Source of the DNA: Calendula officinalis
Taxonomy: Eukaryota; Streptophyta; Magnoliopsida; Asterales; Asteraceae
Reading direction: 5' to 3'
Length of the DNA: 64,000 nt
Assembly: GCA_963853835.1 (NCBI GenBank)
Contig: OY970832.1
Location: 41,448,063-41,512,062, forward strand
Shown: positions 58,446 to 64,000 of the stretch, one piece after another
How positions within the stretch are numbered: the stretch's first letter is position 1
How the letters are laid out: each line of letters opens with the position of its first letter
The notes under the pieces: generated by a model
Seen by the model: the letters and a program-made list of their open reading frames with translations, nothing else
Told to the model about the DNA's origin: nothing
Databases searched by the model: none
Made by a program: the position numbers and the translations under genes

Positions 58446-59318
58446 CAAGGGCAGCCTGTACTCATTGCTAGAAGAGAAAAGGATGTATATGTGGTCAACC
58501 TATCTGAAATAGACCCAACTATTCGAGTATGCCTGCTTTCTAAAGTCAAGCCAGAATTGCATTGGCTATGGCAAAAGAAACTCTCTCACATCAACTTTAG
58601 AAATATCAACGAGCTCAGTATGAAGAAACTGGTGAGAGGGTTGCCCACTTTTACTTATTCAAAAGATAAGTTATGCTCAGCATGTGAAATGGGCAAGCAG
58701 AAGAAGAGTTCATTCAAGTCCAAAGTCAATCATTCCATCAATGAACCTCTTACTATGATACATATGGATCTTTTTGGCCCCATTAGCACACCATCTTTGG
58801 CCAAAAAGATTTATACTCTAGTCTTGGTTGATGAATATTCAAGATATACTTGGGTCATCTTCCTCAAGACTAAGTCAGATGCAACAACAGAAATCATTGC
58901 CTTTATAAAAAGAGAGGAACTTCAAAAAGGCAACAAGGTCAAGCAACTTAGAAGTGACCATGGTACTGAGTTTAAGATCTCAGTACTAGCAGATTTCTGT
59001 GAAGAAAAAGGAATCACTCAAAACTTCTCTGCAGCCTACACACCACAACAAAATGGTGTTGTAGAAAGAAAGAATAGAACATTGATTGAAGCTGCAAGAA
59101 CTTTATTATGCCATGCTGGACTGGCACTGAGTTTCTGGGCTGAAGCTGTAAACTGTGCAAACTTTACTCAGAATAGAGCTACTATAGTCCAAAGACATGT
59201 GAAGACTCCATATGAGTTATACAATGGCAAGATTCCTAATGTGGAATATTTCCACATATTTGGGAGTAAATGCTTTGTACTCAGTACAAAACAAAATCTC
59301 AATAAATTTGCTCCCTAA
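58446..59318 (+). pseudogene. pol: Copia integrase
   Basis: In the same frame as protease. The pre-integrase zinc domain has His in LHWLW and LSHINF and the pair CSAC. The catalytic core shows D in HMDLFGP, D in LRSDHGTEF and E in NGVVERKNRT, with 35 residues between the second and third: the DD35E triad is intact. It ends at a TAA at 59316-59318, one codon that interrupts an otherwise continuous frame into RT. Integrase joins the cDNA to the host chromosome in the nucleus. Confidence 0.92.
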
Positions 59319-59330
59319 GCAAATGAAGGT

Positions 59331-61506
59331 GTGTTCATGGGCTACTCTCCACACTTTAAAGCTTTCAGAGTGTATATCATCTCAACCAAGATGATTGTAG
59401 AATCCATTCATGTCACATTCGATGAAGATCAGAATGAGCGTTCTACCTCAGCAAGTGAAGACATAAGTGGCATAGACATTCTATGCAATCCAGAACACTC
59501 AATTGCTGAACAGCCTAAGTTTCATCCACACTTTATTCCTAATAAATTTAATGAAACTGATCAAGTTCAAACTCAGTATCACTCAAATGAGACTAATACT
59601 GAAGTTCCCATAACAGAGGACCTCCATACTGAGTTTCCAACTAATGATCTGAACCATTCTATCTATAAAGAAGGTGAAACATCCAACACTTCACAAGAAT
59701 CCACATCAACTCTGCAAAATGAAGATGAACATCAACCTGCACTGTCTGATACTGATCAGAATTCCACTGAGTATCAGACAGACAACACACCAAATCAACA
59801 AGATATTCTTGATCCTATTTCAAATGCTCCCTTAGGAAACAATTTAAGGGAACACAGAGACCATCCACACTCAAACATTATTGGTCCTATTGAAGAAGGT
59901 GTCCAAACTAGAAGAAAATTAGAATTTCCAACCCAAGCAACTGCAAATTTTTGTTTCTTCTCAAGTTTCTTATCTACCATTGAACCAAAGAAAGCTGATG
60001 AAGCTTTATTAGATGAAGATTGGGTAGAGGCTATGCAAGAAGAGCTCACAGAGTTTGAGAGAAACAAAGTTTGGAACTTAGTGCCACCTCCTTCTGGCAA
60101 AACTATTATTGGTACTAAGTGGGTGTTCAGAAACAAGATGGACAAGGATGGTGTTGTCATCAGAAACAAAGCAAGGTTAGTTGCTCAAGGATACAGGCAA
60201 GAAGAAGGCATTGACTATGATGAAACTTTTGCACCAGTTGCAAGAATTGAAGCTATTAGGTTGTATCTTGCATATGCAGCTTTTAAGAATTTCAAAGTTT
60301 ATCAGATGGATGTCAAAAGTGCTTTTCTAAATGGAAAACTACAAGAAGAAGTTTATGTTAAACAACCTCCAGGTTTTGTTGATCCCAAATTTCCTAATTA
60401 TGTTTTCAAACTTGATAAAGCTCTATATGGGCTCACACAAGCTCCAAGAGCCTGGTATGACACCCTGTCTGAGTATCTTATTGAAAATAAATTTACAAGA
60501 GGTAAAATTGATAAAACATTATTTTCAAAAAGGAAAGGTTCTGACATCTTACTCATTCAGATATATGTAGATGATATTATCTTTGGTTCCACTGACAAGT
60601 CAATGTGTGACTGGTTTGCTAAGATAATGTCAACTCAGTATCAGATGAGTATGATGGGAGAACTTACTTACTTTCTTGGTTTACAAGTTGAACAAAAGCC
60701 TGATGGCACTTTTATAAATCAAAGTAAGTATGTGCATGACATGTTAAAGAAATACAAATTTGAAAATTTATCTTCCATGCACACTCCTATGGGTACTCAG
60801 GATAAGATAAGTAAGGATGAAACTGGTAAACCAGTTTGTCAATCCACATACCGAGGTATGATTGGTTCCTTACTTTACTTAACTGCTAGTAGACCTGATA
60901 TCATGTTTGCCACATGTTTGTGTGCTCGGTATCAGGCTGATCCTAAAGAATCACACATGAAAGCAGTTAAGCGTATCTTTAGATATCTTACAGGTACTCC
61001 TAACCTGGGTCTTTGGTATCCCAAAGACTCAAACTTTGACCTTGAAGGGTACACAGATGCAGATTTTGCAGGTTGTAGATTGGACAGAAAGAGCACAATT
61101 GGAGGATGTCAATTCCTAGGTGGAAGACTAGTTGGCTGGTCATCCAAGAAACAAAATTCGGTAGCAACTTCCACAGCAGAAGCAGAATATGTTGCTGCAG
61201 GAAGTTGTTGTGCTCAATTATTATGGATGCAGTACCAACTCTTAGACTATGGGTTCAACTTTCATAAGACTCCCATTCATTGTGATAACAAGAGTGCTAT
61301 TGCTATCACAGAGAACCCAGTCTATCACTCCAAAACCAATCACATTGATATCAGACACCACTTTATTCGAGATAAATGTGGAAAAAGGTAAGGTTGAAAT
61401 AGATTATGTACCAACAGATGAACAATTGGCCGATGTGTTTACTAAACCTCTTCCTGAGGAAAGGTTTATGTATTTACTAGGGCATTTAGGTATGTTGAAT
61501 CCTTAA
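59331..61506 (+). pseudogene. pol: Copia reverse transcriptase and RNase H
   Basis: After a Ser/Thr/Asn-rich linker comes RT: WNLVPPPSGKTIIGTKWVF, YQMDVKSAFLNG, LYGLTQAPRAWYD and the catalytic YVDD at 60564-60575. RNase H follows with YTDADFAGCRLDRKST, TSTAEAEYVAA and HCDNKSAI. A one-base insertion near 61374 shifts the frame; the C-terminal ADVFTKPLPEERF runs to 61506 in the next frame. The domain makes cDNA from element RNA. Active-site residues are present, but stops and the frameshift prevent one polyprotein. Confidence 0.93.
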
Positions 61507-61967
61507 TCTTTCTTAAATTTTCTTTAAAACTGAGCGCTCAGTATCACTCCTGTTGATACTGACCACTCAGTGTCACTAGTCTGTTATCATCAAAATTTAA
61601 ATTTTTTTACTTTTTTATTAATTTCAAGAGTAAATTAATTGTTTTTATATTTTTAAATTTTTTTTTAAAATTAATTTTTTTTACTCAGTATTGGGGTATT
61701 ACGGCGCTCAAACCGAGCTTAATCCTTATACTGCTCAAACGGTAACCTTTCTTAATAAGAAAGTTACCATTGGCAGAGGATAAGGCAGTCAAATCAGCCG
61801 TTTTTACTTCCCAATACCTTACTTAGCTTTCAAATCTCCTATAAATAACCGTTTCCTTTTACTTCCAATTTTTTAACTGTTATTTCTTTCTTTCTTTTTC
61901 AATTCTCTCTGCGATTAACGATTTCATTTTCTATTAGCAAGCAAACTTTCTCAAATCAAAATTACAG
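61507..61967 (+). promoter_or_regulatory. Spacer with candidate internal promoter for the third ORF
   Basis: After the pol stop lie CTCAGTATC motifs, a T/A-rich tract (61600-61685), a 28-bp near-palindrome (61741-61768), TATAAATA at 61840-61847 and a pyrimidine-rich leader (61880-61915). The ATG at 61968 follows, in the good context AGATGGCG. The TATA-to-ATG distance of about 120 bp suits a short 5' UTR. Confidence 0.5.
61741..61768. repeat. Near-perfect palindrome upstream of the third ORF
   Basis: GGTAACCTTTCTTA pairs with ATAAGAAAG-TTACC with one bulge. It lies about 70 bp upstream of the TATA box. It could be a cruciform or protein-binding site, or an RNA hairpin in the full-length transcript. 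Confidence 0.7.
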
Positions 61968-63362
61968 ATGGCGAATTACACTTTTATTGCTCCAGACGTT
62001 GAATCGGAAATCCAATTCCGAAATAATGAAGTACCCAGGTTTGCGAGGAACAACATCACAGCAAATTTCACTATTCCTCAAGCCTGGGTATGCCAAGAAT
62101 TCACGAACATCGTCACTTTTATGAAGCATTGCCCAATTGCTCGTGCACTGACATTATCTCCTCGAGCAATTTACCCAGAAATGTTATGCGAGTTTTGGTA
62201 CTCTGCCACACTCGATTCTCCAGATATGATTGCTGGACGGGTAATTAGGGATCAAAGAAGAGCTTTTGTCTCTACTGCAATTATTCGTGAAACACTGAGG
62301 CTTCCAGCACAAGCTCATTATGACCCATTTGTTGATAGATCAGAGGCACGCTCAGTACTGCCATTTTTGGGTCGAAGAGGAACAACAGGAATCATCAAAA
62401 GAAACGAATTTGGTCCTATGTGGGGTATTCTCATTACAACAATAATTCGGTGTATGACCCACAAGACGGGAGCTTTGGACCAAATAAACGAATTCGGCAT
62501 GCAAATAGTACATGCTCTGTACTATGGAAGAAATATTGATTATGCTCGGCTAATTTTCAATGAATTGGCTACTCTGGTTCGGGCAAACACAAGGGAATGC
62601 AATGTCCCTTTCTGCAGATTTCTATCACTCATCTTTCAACACTCAATGCCTACACACATTTATGATGAATTTCACAGTCCAAGAGTTGATCTTCCTCCTC
62701 TTAGTGAGAAGATTTTCTTTTACAGACCAAGAGAAGGAGAGCCTCTTCTAAGTCCTCCTGAGTCAGACAATGATGATGATGATGATGATAATAATGATAA
62801 TAGTGGTAATGGAGCACATGCCGGTCCAGACATTGAGATGCAGGATGTTCCACAAGTCCAAGAACCAACTCAACAACATATCTCTCCACCTGCACAAGAT
62901 CCTGATGCTCCTCATATTGACACAGCTTCTGATACTGAGTCCTCAGAAGACACACCACTGGTCCTCCAAAGAAGAAGAAGACATCTTTCCCCTGTTATTA
63001 TGGGAAACTTATCATCTGAGGAGATGCAGCCTGCAAATGTTCCATCATTAACTGCATCTCTTCAAGCCCAAAGCCTAGTTGCAGCCACCGCTGACCTTCC
63101 AGGTCCAGAACTAGCTCCAACTGCTCAACCAATTGAGGAACCTCATGTTCCTCTTGATGTGGAGATTCAATATGCACAAACTACACTGGAAGGTGCTCAG
63201 CATGACAGAGAGGTCGGTATTGAAGATGTTGGTGCTGCACATCAACAAACACATGATCCTGCACCGACCTCTACAGATGCTAGAAGGGAATCTGACAGAG
63301 TCTCAGGTATGAATTTCAAAAAAGCTCTTAAACTTTTATATATATATTTCATTCCCAAATAG
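61968..63362 (+). CDS. Env-position ORF of the SIRE-like element (function unknown)
   Basis: 464 codons, intact. The first ~240 residues form an ordered domain with FMKHCPIARALTLSP, EFWYSATLDSP, IIRETLRLPA, FLGRRGTTGIIKRNEFGPMW, THKTGALDQINEFGMQIVHA, YYGRNIDYARLIFNEL and CRFLSLIFQHSMP. From memory, this order matches a family common downstream of pol in plant SIRE elements and labelled putative plant transposon protein in databases. An Asp run lies near residue 265, then a Pro/Glu/Ser/Thr-rich disordered tail. No signal peptide or clear transmembrane segment is visible, so an envelope role is unsupported. The last 17 codons follow a CAG|GTATGA splice-donor-like site and may be intronic. Confidence 0.8.
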   Translation: MANYTFIAPDVESEIQFRNNEVPRFARNNITANFTIPQAWVCQEFTNIVTFMKHCPIARALTLSPRAIYPEMLCEFWYSATLDSPDMIAGRVIRDQRRAFVSTAIIRETLRLPAQAHYDPFVDRSEARSVLPFLGRRGTTGIIKRNEFGPMWGILITTIIRCMTHKTGALDQINEFGMQIVHALYYGRNIDYARLIFNELATLVRANTRECNVPFCRFLSLIFQHSMPTHIYDEFHSPRVDLPPLSEKIFFYRPREGEPLLSPPESDNDDDDDDNNDNSGNGAHAGPDIEMQDVPQVQEPTQQHISPPAQDPDAPHIDTASDTESSEDTPLVLQRRRRHLSPVIMGNLSSEEMQPANVPSLTASLQAQSLVAATADLPGPELAPTAQPIEEPHVPLDVEIQYAQTTLEGAQHDREVGIEDVGAAHQQTHDPAPTSTDARRESDRVSGMNFKKALKLLYIYFIPK

Positions 63363-63993
63363 AGACTAAGTATTGGCCAGTACCAACTCAATACTGACCA
63401 AAGTCTCAAACGATCTTTCAAATATATATCCTTTTATGGCCAACATAGCTATCCCACTGCTGCTATGCAAAATTCATATACTGAGCACACAAAATTGATC
63501 ATTGTCAGTCTACAGTTGTCTCAACATTTAAAGAGACAATGGTGGTTGATGTCATACTGACACCCACTGGTGCTGCTTGAATAATGTCCAACTTCTTTTT
63601 GAGTTGGGTAGCATCATTCAGGAAATGATCACAAACCCTTAAGCCACAAAATCCAAAAAATTCCTATGGGGTTTAGCCACATTTCTGTTATCACTCTAAT
63701 ACCGAGTGATAAACATTGAAAATAACAAGAAGCACATCCCAGGCTTCGAATTCCCAAACCCAAACCTTTTAGTAAATGTGACTTATCCTATACTGAGCTA
63801 CTTAAATTTTCACACTCACTTTTACTAAAATCTTCTTACACATGCTATGCACAAGTCCACAATATTTCATCATAAACCAGATGAAATACAGACTTCACAA
63901 ACTCTGTTTATATGATTGTAGAATTAATCAACACCACAATTCTATTTGATAAACATTTCTTTCTAACCAGTTTTATATTTTTTGTTTCTTTAG
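63307..63993 (+). other. Candidate intron at the end of the third ORF
   Basis: Donor TCTCAG|GTATGA (63306/63307); acceptor TTTTTTGTTTCTTTAG|CACC ending at 63993. The 687-bp interval is non-coding apart from the short ORF end and has many stops. If spliced, the third ORF continues beyond the window. A few ATACTGA/CCGAGTGAT motifs occur inside. Confidence 0.45.
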
Positions 63994-64000
63994 CACCATC

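Larger units (their letters stand above)
54987..64000 (+). mobile_element. SIRE/Maximus-like Ty1/copia element (3' end outside window)
   Basis: The order is LTR, tRNA-iMet primer site, long gag with coiled coil and two zinc knuckles, protease, integrase, RT, RNase H, then an additional ORF at the env position. Integrase before RT identifies Ty1/copia. A gag of more than 800 codons and a third ORF point to the SIRE/Maximus lineage. Pol carries several inactivating changes. Inserted in satellite; no 3' LTR or right target duplication is within the window. Confidence 0.93.

Noticed and set aside
61968..63362. Retroviral-type envelope protein
   Set aside because: No signal peptide, cleavage site or transmembrane helix is visible; only the position after pol suggests it.

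Overview
This window contains no recognisable host gene. It looks like a satellite-rich, probably pericentromeric or heterochromatic, stretch of a flowering-plant genome. The evidence is plant-type Ty1/copia (SIRE/Maximus-like), Ty3/gypsy chromovirus (Tekay-like) and plant L1-type LINE sequences, all AT-rich and nested in one tandem satellite. A eudicot, perhaps an asterid, is plausible, but the sequence alone does not fix the species.

The background is a satellite with a 136-bp period, itself a trimer of diverged ~45-bp monomers. It appears at 558-981, 8237-9066, 11776-12199, 24146-25710, 26189-26364, 37327-38271 and 53574-54986; everything else interrupts it. From left to right: the end of a SIRE-like LTR (1-178) sits in a chromovirus LTR (179-557). 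Next come satellite and a minus-strand gypsy element (982-8236), satellite, a solo LTR with a 5-bp target duplication (9067-11775), and satellite. A second, longer copy of the gypsy element follows (12200-24145), with an extra tandem unit and an intact CCATG target duplication. The blocks starting at 178 and at 11396 are a large duplication about 11.2 kb apart.

From 25711 to 37326 lies the 5' half of a minus-strand chromovirus (gag start, leader, primer-binding site, complete LTR). Its gag/satellite junction is present twice. Its leader is interrupted by a 6,615-bp array of a non-coding copia-type LTR element with an exact 2,000-bp period (27383-33997; TSD GTGTA). From 38272 to 53573 is a decayed plus-strand Tekay-like chromovirus. 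Its 3' LTR carries a 5'-truncated LINE on the minus strand (45460-52293) with a 13-bp target duplication.

From 54987 to beyond the window end is a SIRE/Maximus-like copia element: LTR, tRNA-iMet primer site, an 857-codon gag ORF, a pol broken by stops and frameshifts, then an extra 464-codon ORF at the env position. That ORF has its own TATA box and a candidate intron.

The most interesting signals are regulatory and structural: a hairpin with compensatory stem changes just before the chromovirus 3' LTR; shared ATACTGA/TCAGTAT palindromes and TATA-flanking inverted repeats in two copia families; predicted introns inside chromovirus LTRs; the exact 2-kb array; and the promoter and intron of the env-position ORF.
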